From Pseudomonadota bacterium (GTDB lineage: Bacteria > Pseudomonadota > Alphaproteobacteria > Sphingomonadales > Sphingomonadaceae), in assembly GCA_023445495.1 (NCBI GenBank), contig JAEXLC010000006.1, positions 1-7,611 of the forward strand: 7,611 bases of DNA, in the 5' to 3' direction. A program made the position numbers and the translations under genes. How positions within the stretch are numbered: the stretch's first letter is position 1; every line of letters starts with the position of its first letter. Shown in pieces: positions 1 to 5,244 of this stretch. Under the pieces are notes generated by a model that ran no database searches, was not told the DNA's origin, and was given only the letters and a program-made list of their open reading frames with translations.

Positions 1-13
1 GCCCCTCTCCCAA

Positions 14-36
14 CCCTCTCCCCGAGGGGGAGAGGG
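14..36. repeat. GC-rich hairpin repeat (CCCTCTCCCC/GGGGAGAGGG)
   Basis: A perfect 10-base-pair inverted repeat, CCCTCTCCCC (14-23) and GGGGAGAGGG (27-36), with a 3-base loop. It directly abuts the stop codon of the CPBP protease gene. A further CCCTCTCCC-like arm at 3-11 suggests the window edge cuts a larger element. It could act as a terminator for the protease gene, but no T-run follows on the minus strand, so I read it mainly as one copy of the CTCTCCC/GGGAGAG intergenic repeat type common in sphingomonads. A related copy lies at the other end of the window (7561-7611). Confidence 0.6.
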
Positions 37-930
37 CTATTCAGTCTCCGTCCCGGCAAACCGCCCGGCCCGCGCCGCGAGCCACAGCGCCACCAGCCCC
101 ACCGCCGTGCACACCAGCAGCGCCGGCAGCGAAGCCTCGGGCCCGAACCCGCCGCCGCTCAGCCAGACATTGGCATCGGTAAGCGCAACGCTGCGCGCCA
201 GCGAGGGCCCGAAATTCCCGCCCGAAACCGCCGCGCCGAAGACATAGCCTTGGGTGAAGTTCCACGCGCCGTGCACGCCGATCGACATCCATAGCCGCCC
301 GGTCAGCGCATAGAGCGCGCCCAGCATGATCCCCGCCTCGAGCGCGATGCACACCACGCTCATCACCGTCGCGCCGGGATTGAAGGCATGGCCAAGCCCG
401 AACAGCGCCGCCGATGCGGCAAAGGCGACCACCGGCCCGAACGCGCGCCACAGCAGCCGCAGGATCACGCCGCGCACCAGCAATTCCTCGACCACTGCCG
501 ATTGCAGCGCCAGCCCGGCCCCGCGCCATGCCGGTGCTGCCCCGTGCCACTCGAAGCTGTAGAGCCCCGCGCCGATCAGGATCGTCATCACCGCCACGAA
601 CATCGCCGAACCAAGGCCAAGGCCGATCGCGAGCTGTCCCGCTGCCGGCTTGAGCGCAAGCTCGCCCGGCCAGCGATCCTCTCCCAGCCGTACCAGCAAG
701 GTGTAGATGCCCAGTGCGATCAGGCAGGCGAGGCCATTGGCGGCAAGGCCCAGCACCGGATCGCCCTTGGGCAGCAATTGCTGCACCGGCACCATCGCGA
801 CACGCAGCGAAAGCCCGATCAGCACAGCCATGCCCAGCATCCAGGCGACTGCCCGCAGCCAGCGCAGCTTGCCCGGCTGCAGGATGCGCCGCGCGCCGAG
901 CGCGATCGGAATGGCGGAATGAATGCTCAA
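37..930 (-). CDS. CPBP family intramembrane metalloprotease
   Basis: A 297-residue membrane protein of the CPBP (CAAX protease and bacteriocin-processing, Abi/Rce1-like) family, expected to be a glutamate/histidine-dependent metalloprotease in the inner membrane; the substrate is unknown. The family motifs appear in order: EExxxR at residues 148-153 (E148, E149, R153), FxxxH at 177-181 (FGLGH, H181) and HxxxN at 220-224 (HGAWN). Hydrophobic segments lie near residues 28-50, 58-80, 98-122, 165-182, 188-210 and 268-287, so about six to eight membrane spans are likely. The start is probably TTG at 928-930: a GAGGGGG ribosome site lies 7 bases upstream (938-944), and the first in-frame ATG (residue 31) would remove the first membrane segment. 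The gene is preceded by msrB on the same strand, 171 bases away, and is probably transcribed on its own or by read-through. Family assignment is firm; the physiological role is open. Confidence 0.9.
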   Translation of the reverse strand: MSIHSAIPIALGARRILQPGKLRWLRAVAWMLGMAVLIGLSLRVAMVPVQQLLPKGDPVLGLAANGLACLIALGIYTLLVRLGEDRWPGELALKPAAGQLAIGLGLGSAMFVAVMTILIGAGLYSFEWHGAAPAWRGAGLALQSAVVEELLVRGVILRLLWRAFGPVVAFAASAALFGLGHAFNPGATVMSVVCIALEAGIMLGALYALTGRLWMSIGVHGAWNFTQGYVFGAAVSGGNFGPSLARSVALTDANVWLSGGGFGPEASLPALLVCTAVGLVALWLAARAGRFAGTETE

Positions 931-937
931 AATATGT

Positions 938-944
938 CCCCCTC
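938..944 (-). promoter_or_regulatory. Ribosome binding site supporting a TTG start
   Basis: On the minus strand GAGGGGG lies 7 bases upstream of the TTG at 928-930. No ATG or GTG in this frame has comparable spacing, so this site decides the start of the CPBP protease gene. Confidence 0.55.
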
Positions 945-991
945 GAAATGCGAATGCGAGGATGTTCGCAAGGGGCGTGCCACATGCGGAA

Positions 992-1027
992 CGACCCGCC
1001 GGCGCTGGAGAAAGCGCGAGCGGGTCG
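992..1027. other. Two-part hairpin between msrB and the CPBP gene
   Basis: CGACCCGC (992-999) pairs perfectly with GCGGGTCG (1020-1027). Inside it, GCGCT (1002-1006) pairs with AGCGC (1013-1017), separated from the outer stem by a small 2x2 internal loop; the terminal loop is six bases. It lies 75 bases past the msrB stop and 62 bases before the CPBP start. It may terminate msrB transcription or shape the leader of the CPBP mRNA. No T-run follows it, so an intrinsic terminator is not proven. Apart from this hairpin and a weaker one just past the msrB stop (GTTGG 1078-1082 with CCAAC 1092-1096), I see nothing in the 931-1101 gap. Confidence 0.4.
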
Positions 1028-1101
1028 AGCAGTCATTGGTGCATTTCGCTGTCGCTTGGCGCACATTCCCAATCGCAGTTGGGGATCGGCGCCAACTCAG
1101 G

Positions 1102-1545
1102 TCAGGCGACGTCCTCGACCTGGTCGAGATAGGCGCCATAGCCCTGCGCCTCCATCTCTCCCCTCGGCACGAAGCGCAGCGAGGCCGAGTTGATGCAGTA
1201 GCGCAGCCCGCCGCGGTCGAGCGGGCCATCCTCGAACACATGGCCGAGATGGCTGTCGCCATGCGCGGAACGGACTTCGGTGCGGATCATGCCATGGCTG
1301 GTGTCGCGCAGTTCGGTGACATTGGCGATCGGCTTGGTGAAGCTCGGCCAGCCACAGCCGGACTCGAACTTGTCGGACGACGCGAACAGCGGCTCGCCCG
1401 AGACGATGTCGACGTAAATGCCCGGCGCCTTGTTGTTGAGCAGCGGCCCGGTGCCGGGGCGTTCGGTGCCGTTCTGCTGGGTGACGCGGAACTGCTCGGG
1501 GGTCAGCGCGGCGATGGCTTCATCGGTCTTGCGATAGTCGGTCAT
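1102..1545 (-). CDS. msrB: Peptide-methionine (R)-S-oxide reductase MsrB
   Basis: A 147-residue cytoplasmic enzyme that reduces the R form of methionine sulfoxide in oxidised proteins, normally using thioredoxin. The whole SelR domain is present: QFRVTQQNGTERP near residue 18, the SGCGWPSF motif (62-69), GHVF (101-104) and RYCINSASLRF (115-125). C117 is the expected catalytic cysteine (sulfenic acid former) and C64 the expected resolving cysteine. The four cysteines that bind structural zinc in enzymes such as E. coli MsrB are all absent: the first CxxC is replaced by D46 and S49, the second by S93 and G96. This is therefore the zinc-free form of the family. A GGAGA ribosome site (1551-1555) lies about 5 bases upstream of the ATG at 1543-1545. 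The start codon overlaps, on the opposite strand, an ATG of the small divergent gene. There is no MsrA partner or fusion in the window. Confidence 0.96.
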   Translation of the reverse strand: MTDYRKTDEAIAALTPEQFRVTQQNGTERPGTGPLLNNKAPGIYVDIVSGEPLFASSDKFESGCGWPSFTKPIANVTELRDTSHGMIRTEVRSAHGDSHLGHVFEDGPLDRGGLRYCINSASLRFVPRGEMEAQGYGAYLDQVEDVA

Positions 1546-1582
1546 GCAAATCTCCGTTTCGCTGCGCTATGTGGGTATCCGC

Positions 1583-1837
1583 ATGGCAAAGAAGAAGCGC
1601 TATCTCACCGCAACCATGGCCGATGGCTATGTGAAGACGATCGGCCCCACCAACGCGCCTTTCACCCATTACTGGCGCATCGTCGCGCATCTCGGCGGCG
1701 GCAAGACCGAAGTGTTCTGGGGCCATGCCAAGTCGCTCAAGGAAGCGACGGGGAAGAAAGCCGCGCTGGCCGAAGCGGCGAAGCAGCGGGGGTGGGAGGG
1801 CTATGATTTCGAAGTGGTAGAGCTGGTGGAGGGGTGA
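1583..1837 (+). CDS. Small uncharacterised protein (84 aa)
   Basis: I do not recognise this protein. It has 84 residues, a basic start (MAKKKRY) and no signal peptide or membrane segment. The first half has alternating hydrophobic and polar residues with many aromatics (YLTATMADGYVK, FTHYWRIVAHL, TEVFWGHA), which suggests a small beta-rich domain. A lysine/alanine-rich probable helix follows near residues 50-68, and the end is acidic (FEVVELVEG). It has no cysteines. Third positions are GC-rich as in the neighbouring genes, which supports real coding. The start is uncertain: no good ribosome site precedes the ATG at 1583; an in-frame GTG lies at 1571, and an ATG at 1544 would add 13 residues of poor quality and overlap the msrB start. 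The gene diverges from msrB, so its promoter must lie in the short gap or inside msrB. It ends just before the long inverted repeat at 1868. Confidence 0.7.
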   Translation: MAKKKRYLTATMADGYVKTIGPTNAPFTHYWRIVAHLGGGKTEVFWGHAKSLKEATGKKAALAEAAKQRGWEGYDFEVVELVEG

Positions 1838-1867
1838 GATGGTTCTTCTCGGTATCCCCATTCTTCT

Positions 1868-1956
1868 CCGTCATCCCCGCGCAGGCGGGGATCCAGAGCC
1901 AAGCAGGACTGGCCGGGCAGAGTAACCCTGGATCCCCGCCTACGCGGGGATGACGG
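1868..1956. repeat. Long inverted repeat, GTCATCCCCGC family
   Basis: Two 29-base arms (1868-1896 and 1928-1956) are reverse complements with a single mismatch (C versus T in the inner loop), separated by 31 unrelated bases. Each arm is itself a hairpin: CCCCGC and GCGGGG around a 4-base loop. The outer edges read CCGTCAT and ATGACGG. This resembles REP/BIME-type intergenic elements, and GTCATCCCCGC repeats are abundant between genes in sphingomonads and other proteobacteria. It sits between the convergent ends of the 84-aa gene and the racemase-like gene, where it could act as a two-way terminator or mRNA stabiliser. The right arm ends 6 bases before the racemase-like gene's stop codon. Confidence 0.85.
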
Positions 1957-1962
1957 GGAGAT

Positions 1963-2976
1963 TTAAACTGGCGGACTAAACCGCGGGGCAGGGGCGGGCT
2001 GAACCACACCCTCCCGTTCGATAAACGCCCCCCGCGCGACATTGTGCGGATGCGCCGGCGCTTCGGCCATCGACAGCACCGGCGCGAAGCAGATGTCGGT
2101 CCCCTCCATCAGCGCACACCATTCCTCGCGCGTCTTGGTCCGGAACAGCGCTGCCAGCTTGTCCTTGAGCGCCGGCCAGGCGGCGGGGTTCATCTGCGCA
2201 TCGAAATCGGGATCCCTATCCAGCCCCGTCACCGCGCGCAGCTGGGCATAGAATTGCGGCTCGATCGCCCCGATCGCGACATGCTTGCCGTCGGCGGTCT
2301 CGTACGTGTCGTAGAAATGCGCCCCGGTATCGAGCAGGTTCACCCCGCGTTCGTCGCGCCAGCCCAAAGTGGAGCGGAAGCCCCAGACCATGCTCATCAG
2401 CAGCGCCGCGCCCTCGGTCATCGCGCAGTCGATCACGCTACCCTGGCCGCTGATCCGCGCCTGGAGCAGCCCCGCGCTCATCGCAAAGGCAAGCAACATA
2501 CCGCCGCCGCCGAAATCGCCCACTGCGTTCACCGGCGGCGTCGGCTTCTCGCCCGCTCGCCCGAACGCGTGGAGCGCCCCGGCCAGCGCGATGTAATTGA
2601 TGTCGTGCCCGGCCGCCTGGGCCAGCGGCCCGGTCTGCCCCCAGCCGGTCATCCGGCCATAGACAAGCCCCGGATTGGTCGCGTGCAGCTCGGCCGGGCC
2701 CAGGCCCAGCCGCTCCATCACCCCTGGGCGAAACCCCTCGATCAGCCCGTCCGCGCCGGCCGCCAGTTCGCGGACTTGCGCGATCCCGTCGGGCGATTTG
2801 AGGTCAACCTCCACCGCCGTCCGCCCGCGCAGCAGCGGGTCGCGCGGGTTGGGCGGCTGGCCGGGGCGGTGGAGGTACAGCACCTCCGCCCCATGATCGG
2901 CGAGCATCATCCCGCAAAACGGCGCCGGGCCGATCCCGCCCATCTCGATGATCCGGATGCCGGTAAGGGGCTGCAT
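1963..2976 (-). CDS. CaiB/BaiF family CoA-transferase, alpha-methylacyl-CoA racemase-like
   Basis: A 337-residue cytoplasmic protein of the family III CoA-transferase fold, closest by motif to alpha-methylacyl-CoA racemases, which interconvert R and S 2-methylacyl-CoA esters so that branched chains can enter beta-oxidation. The catalytic residues known from the Mycobacterium tuberculosis racemase (H126, D156, E241) have counterparts at H124 (GHDINYIALAGALHAFGR), D154 (NAVGDFGGGGM) and E239 (VAIGAIEPQFY); these features favour racemase over CoA transferase. The start is set by a GAGGAG site (2982-2987) 5 bases before the ATG at 2974-2976; an upstream in-frame start at 3012 has no such support. 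The C-terminus is short: it ends APRFSPPV, where relatives usually continue for roughly 20-25 residues past the APRFS motif. The last codons (TTT, AGT, CCA, GTT) are AT-rich for this gene, and a repeat arm begins 6 bases beyond the stop. It follows the SDR gene by 146 bases that contain a second repeat, so it may be in the same transcript. Confidence 0.88.
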   Translation of the reverse strand: MQPLTGIRIIEMGGIGPAPFCGMMLADHGAEVLYLHRPGQPPNPRDPLLRGRTAVEVDLKSPDGIAQVRELAAGADGLIEGFRPGVMERLGLGPAELHATNPGLVYGRMTGWGQTGPLAQAAGHDINYIALAGALHAFGRAGEKPTPPVNAVGDFGGGGMLLAFAMSAGLLQARISGQGSVIDCAMTEGAALLMSMVWGFRSTLGWRDERGVNLLDTGAHFYDTYETADGKHVAIGAIEPQFYAQLRAVTGLDRDPDFDAQMNPAAWPALKDKLAALFRTKTREEWCALMEGTDICFAPVLSMAEAPAHPHNVARGAFIEREGVVQPAPAPRFSPPV

Positions 2977-2981
2977 GGGAA

Positions 2982-2987
2982 CTCCTC
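2982..2987 (-). promoter_or_regulatory. Ribosome binding site of the racemase-like gene
   Basis: GAGGAG on the minus strand, 5 bases before the ATG at 2974-2976. It supports that start over the longer reading that begins at 3012. Confidence 0.75.
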
Positions 2988-3017
2988 TCGTACGAGCCTG
3001 TCGGACATTCAAACCCT

Positions 3018-3100
3018 CGTCACCCCGGGCTTGACCCGGGGTCCCGCTGCCTTGCTCAAAGTAGGAAGAAGCGGGGCCCCGGCTCGAGGCCGGGGTGACG
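3018..3100. repeat. Long inverted repeat, GTCACCCCGG type
   Basis: Two 31-base arms (3018-3048 and 3070-3100) are reverse complements with four mismatches, separated by 21 bases. Each arm also folds on itself: CCCCGGG/CCCGGGG in the left arm and CCCCGGC/GCCGGGG in the right. Two of the four arm differences are a matched pair that keeps the inner stem paired. The outer edges (CGTCACCCC and GGGGTGACG) resemble those of the repeat at 1868-1956, while the inner sequence differs. It lies between the SDR stop and the racemase-like start, both leftward, so it may weaken read-through or protect the upstream part of the mRNA. Confidence 0.8.
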
Positions 3101-3122
3101 GTAGTTCAGGTCGAGTAAGAGC

Positions 3123-3905
3123 TCAGCGCGGCGCCATCCGGATGCCGCCGTCCAGCCGCACATCCTCGCCGTTGAAATAGCCGGTCTCGATCATGCACAG
3201 CGCGAGATTGGCATATTCCTCGGGCCGGCCCAGCCGCTTGGGGAAGGGCACCGAGGCTGCCAGCGCATCCTTCACCGGCTGCGGCGCGGCGGCGAGCAGC
3301 GGCGTGTCGAAAATCCCCGGCAGGATCGTGTTCACGCGGATGCCTTCGCCCATCAGGTCGCGTGCGATCGGCAGCGTCATGCCGACCACGCCGCCCTTCG
3401 ACGCCGAATAGGCCGCCTGGCCGATCTGTCCGTCCTCGGCCGCGACGCTGGCGGTGTTGACGATCGCGCCGCGCTCGCCGTCTTCCTGCGGCTCCAGCGT
3501 CAGCATCCCTGCCGCCGACTTGGCGATGCAGCGGAAGGTGCCGACCAGGTTGATCTGGATCACCCAGTTGAACGCCTCGAGCGGGAAGTGGCGGATCGAC
3601 CCGTCTTCCTTGGCCCGGCTCGCGGTCTTCACCGCATTGCCGGTGCCCGCGCAATTGACCAGGATCCGCTCCTGCCCATGCGCTTCACGCGCCTTGGCGA
3701 AGCCGGCGTCGACGCTTTCGTCGGACGTGACGTTCACTTCGCAGAACACCCCGCCGATCTCGGCGGCGACGGCCTCGCCCTTTTCCTTTTGCAGGTCGAA
3801 GATCGCGACCTTCACGCCCTTGGCGGCCAGCGCCCGCGCGGTCGCCGCGCCCAGCCCCGAAGCGCCGCCGGTCACCACCGCGGCCACAGTATTATCGAGC
3901 TTCAT
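3123..3905 (-). CDS. SDR family 3-hydroxyacyl-CoA dehydrogenase (HSD10-like)
   Basis: A 260-residue classical short-chain dehydrogenase/reductase, matching the type 2 3-hydroxyacyl-CoA dehydrogenase (HSD17B10/ABAD) group in length and in characteristic stretches such as NTASVAAEDGQIGQAAYSAS (150-169), GMTLPIARDL (175-184) and the end LDGGIRM. It should oxidise 3-hydroxyacyl-CoA to 3-ketoacyl-CoA with NAD+. The cofactor loop TGGASGLG is at 12-19; D37 after the second strand favours NAD over NADP; NCAG is at 84-87; the catalytic set is N119, S153, Y166 and K170. The ATG at 3903-3905 has a strong AGGAGG site (3912-3917) 6 bases upstream. The thiolase stop lies only 18 bases before it on the same strand, so the two are almost certainly one operon: the dehydrogenase makes the thiolase substrate. 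Related members act on steroids or branched hydroxyacyl-CoAs, and the exact substrate cannot be told here. Confidence 0.92.
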   Translation of the reverse strand: MKLDNTVAAVVTGGASGLGAATARALAAKGVKVAIFDLQKEKGEAVAAEIGGVFCEVNVTSDESVDAGFAKAREAHGQERILVNCAGTGNAVKTASRAKEDGSIRHFPLEAFNWVIQINLVGTFRCIAKSAAGMLTLEPQEDGERGAIVNTASVAAEDGQIGQAAYSASKGGVVGMTLPIARDLMGEGIRVNTILPGIFDTPLLAAAPQPVKDALAASVPFPKRLGRPEEYANLALCMIETGYFNGEDVRLDGGIRMAPR

Positions 3906-3911
3906 TCATCC

Positions 3912-3917
3912 CCTCCT
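3912..3917 (-). promoter_or_regulatory. Consensus ribosome binding site of the SDR gene
   Basis: AGGAGG, 6 bases before the ATG at 3903-3905, inside the 18-base gap after the thiolase stop. It allows independent initiation on the thiolase-SDR transcript. Confidence 0.8.
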
Positions 3918-3923
3918 ATGATC

Positions 3924-5099
3924 TCAAAGCCGCTCGACGATCGTGACGTTCGCCAGGCCGCCGCCCTCGCACATCGTCTGCAGTCCGTAGCGAAGGCCCC
4001 GCTTGTGGAGCGCGTGGACCAGCGTCGCCATCAGCTTGGTGCCCGAGGCGCCGAGCGGATGGCCCAGCGCGATCGCGCCGCCATTGACGTTGAGCTTCGC
4101 CGGATCGCCGCCGACATGCTTGAGCCAGGCCAGCGGCACCGGCGCGAAGGCTTCGTTGACTTCGTACAGGTCGATCTCGTCGATGCTCATGCCCGCGCGC
4201 TTGAGCGCCCGGTCGGTCGCGAACAGTGGCTCTTCGAGCATGATGACGGGATCGCCGCCGGTCACCGTCAGGTTATGGATGCGCGCCAGCGGCGTCAGGC
4301 CATGCGCCTTGAGTGCCGCTTCGGACACGATCAGCACCGCGCTGGCGCCGTCGCAGATCTGGCTGGCATTGGCCGCGCTGATCATCCCGCCCTCGGCGAG
4401 CAGCTTGACCGAACCGATGCTCTCCAGCGTCGCATCGGCGCGGATGCCCTCGTCGCGGCTATGGATCGCCGGCCCCTCGGGCGTCTCGACTTCGAGCGGC
4501 ACGATCTCGGCACTGAAATCGCCACGCTCGGTCGCGGCGGCGGCGCGGCGATGACTCTCCAGCGCATAGGCGTCGAGCTGTTCGCGGGTGAAGCCGTGTT
4601 TGCGCGCCATCATCTCGGCGCCCATGAACTGGCTGAACTGCACGCCCGGATAACGCGCTTCCTGGCGTGGCGACTTGGGGCCGCCCAGCCCGGCCTGGGC
4701 GAACAACATGCCGGTGGAGCCCATCGGCACGCGGGTCATGCTCTCCACGCCGGCCGCGATCACCACGTCCTGCGTGCCCGACAGCACTGCCTGCGCAGCG
4801 AACTGGATCGCCTGTTGCGAGCTGCCGCACTGGCGATCGATCGTCACCGCCGGCACGCTTTCGGGCAGGCGCGAGGCGAGCACGGCGTTGCGGCCGACCT
4901 GGAAGCCCTGTTCGCCGCCCTGGCTCACACAGCCCATGATCACATCCTCGATCGCTGCCGGATCGATGCCGCTGCGATCGGCGACGGCGTTGAGAACTTC
5001 GCCCGCCATGTCGGCCGGGTGCCATCCGGCGAGCCGGCCGCCGCGCCGCCCTCCCGCCGTGCGAACGGCTTCGACAATATAGGCGGTAGGTGCTGCCAT
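3924..5099 (-). CDS. Thiolase (acetyl-CoA C-acyltransferase)
   Basis: A 391-residue thiolase of normal family length. It should cleave 3-ketoacyl-CoA with CoA to acetyl-CoA (or propionyl-CoA from branched chains) and a shortened acyl-CoA; such enzymes can also run the reverse condensation. The active site is complete: nucleophilic C91 (DRQCGSSQQ), NEAF at 315-318, H347 (GGAIALGHPLGASG) and C377 (MCEGGG). The MCEGGGLANV form of the last motif is typical of catabolic acetyl-CoA acyltransferases of the beta-oxidation side. The start is the ATG at 5097-5099, with GGAG (5107-5110) 7 bases upstream, which gives the usual opening AYIVEAVRT; upstream in-frame starts at 5117 and 5156 would add an atypical tail. 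It is the first gene of the leftward unit and faces the aldehyde dehydrogenase across the control region. Chain-length preference is not visible. Confidence 0.94.
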   Translation of the reverse strand: MAAPTAYIVEAVRTAGGRRGGRLAGWHPADMAGEVLNAVADRSGIDPAAIEDVIMGCVSQGGEQGFQVGRNAVLASRLPESVPAVTIDRQCGSSQQAIQFAAQAVLSGTQDVVIAAGVESMTRVPMGSTGMLFAQAGLGGPKSPRQEARYPGVQFSQFMGAEMMARKHGFTREQLDAYALESHRRAAAATERGDFSAEIVPLEVETPEGPAIHSRDEGIRADATLESIGSVKLLAEGGMISAANASQICDGASAVLIVSEAALKAHGLTPLARIHNLTVTGGDPVIMLEEPLFATDRALKRAGMSIDEIDLYEVNEAFAPVPLAWLKHVGGDPAKLNVNGGAIALGHPLGASGTKLMATLVHALHKRGLRYGLQTMCEGGGLANVTIVERL

Positions 5100-5159
5100 T
5101 ATCCTGCTCCTGTCCATTTTCGAATCAGCGGTACCAGCCCCGGCTAATGCGATCAACGC

Positions 5160-5179
5160 ACTTAATCACCTGACTAAGT
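5160..5179. promoter_or_regulatory. Candidate operator: 20-base palindrome
   Basis: The sequence ACTTAATCAC/CTGACTAAGT is an imperfect palindrome in which 8 of 10 base pairs are symmetrical (ACTTA at 5160-5164 with TAAGT at 5175-5179, and TCA with TGA inside). It lies 60 bases from the thiolase start and 65 bases from the aldehyde dehydrogenase start. The size, symmetry and position fit a binding site for a dimeric repressor such as a TetR, MarR or GntR family protein, able to control both units. No regulator gene is in the window, so the cognate protein is unknown. Confidence 0.5.
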
Positions 5180-5231
5180 AAATAGTGGCAGCGTGAAATT
5201 GGCTGCTCTATGCTCGCGCCAAGCAGAGTCT

Positions 5232-5238
5232 GGAGGAG
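5232..5238 (+). promoter_or_regulatory. Ribosome binding site of the aldehyde dehydrogenase gene
   Basis: GGAGGAG, 6 bases before the ATG at 5245, strong and well placed. It fixes the start of this gene. Confidence 0.75.
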
Positions 5239-5244
5239 AGGGAA

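Larger units (their letters stand above)
5100..5244. promoter_or_regulatory. Divergent promoter region between thiolase and aldehyde dehydrogenase genes
   Basis: This 145-base gap holds the starts of both catabolic units and is clearly more AT-rich in its middle (about 5140-5200) than the flanking genes. I cannot place confident -35 and -10 boxes on either strand; alphaproteobacterial promoters are often weak matches. The clearest element is the palindrome at 5160-5179. Ribosome sites for the two genes lie at its edges (5107-5110 minus, 5232-5238 plus). Confidence 0.7.

Noticed and set aside
388..1806. Plus-strand open frame of 472 codons across the CPBP and msrB genes
   Set aside because: It runs antisense to two genes with clear family motifs, and its translation is rich in R, A, H and Q with no recognisable domain. 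It is a typical artefact of high GC.
1868..3100. Inverted repeats considered as a CRISPR array or insertion-sequence ends
   Set aside because: The arms are inverted pairs, not evenly spaced direct repeats, and no transposase or target-site duplication is evident. The racemase-like gene between them has normal coding character and is not a transposon cargo by any sign seen.
2044..3180. Plus-strand open frame of 378 codons opposite the racemase-like gene
   Set aside because: The minus-strand frame has complete catalytic residues and a good ribosome site; this frame is low-complexity arginine-rich and crosses the inverted repeat.
3588..5147. Plus-strand open frame of 519 codons opposite the SDR and thiolase genes
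   Set aside because: It spans two well-defined opposite genes and their junction, with no family motifs; it reflects absence of stops at high GC.
5097..5156. Upstream starts for the thiolase at 5156 or 5117
   Set aside because: They would add 19 or 6 residues not seen in the family and lack ribosome sites, whereas the ATG at 5097-5099 has GGAG at good spacing and gives the usual AYIVEAVRT opening.
5170..5199. Possible -35/-10 pair for the aldehyde dehydrogenase gene (CTGACT and TGAAAT, 18-base spacing)
   Set aside because: The matches are weak and overlap the palindrome; there is not enough support to list it as a promoter.
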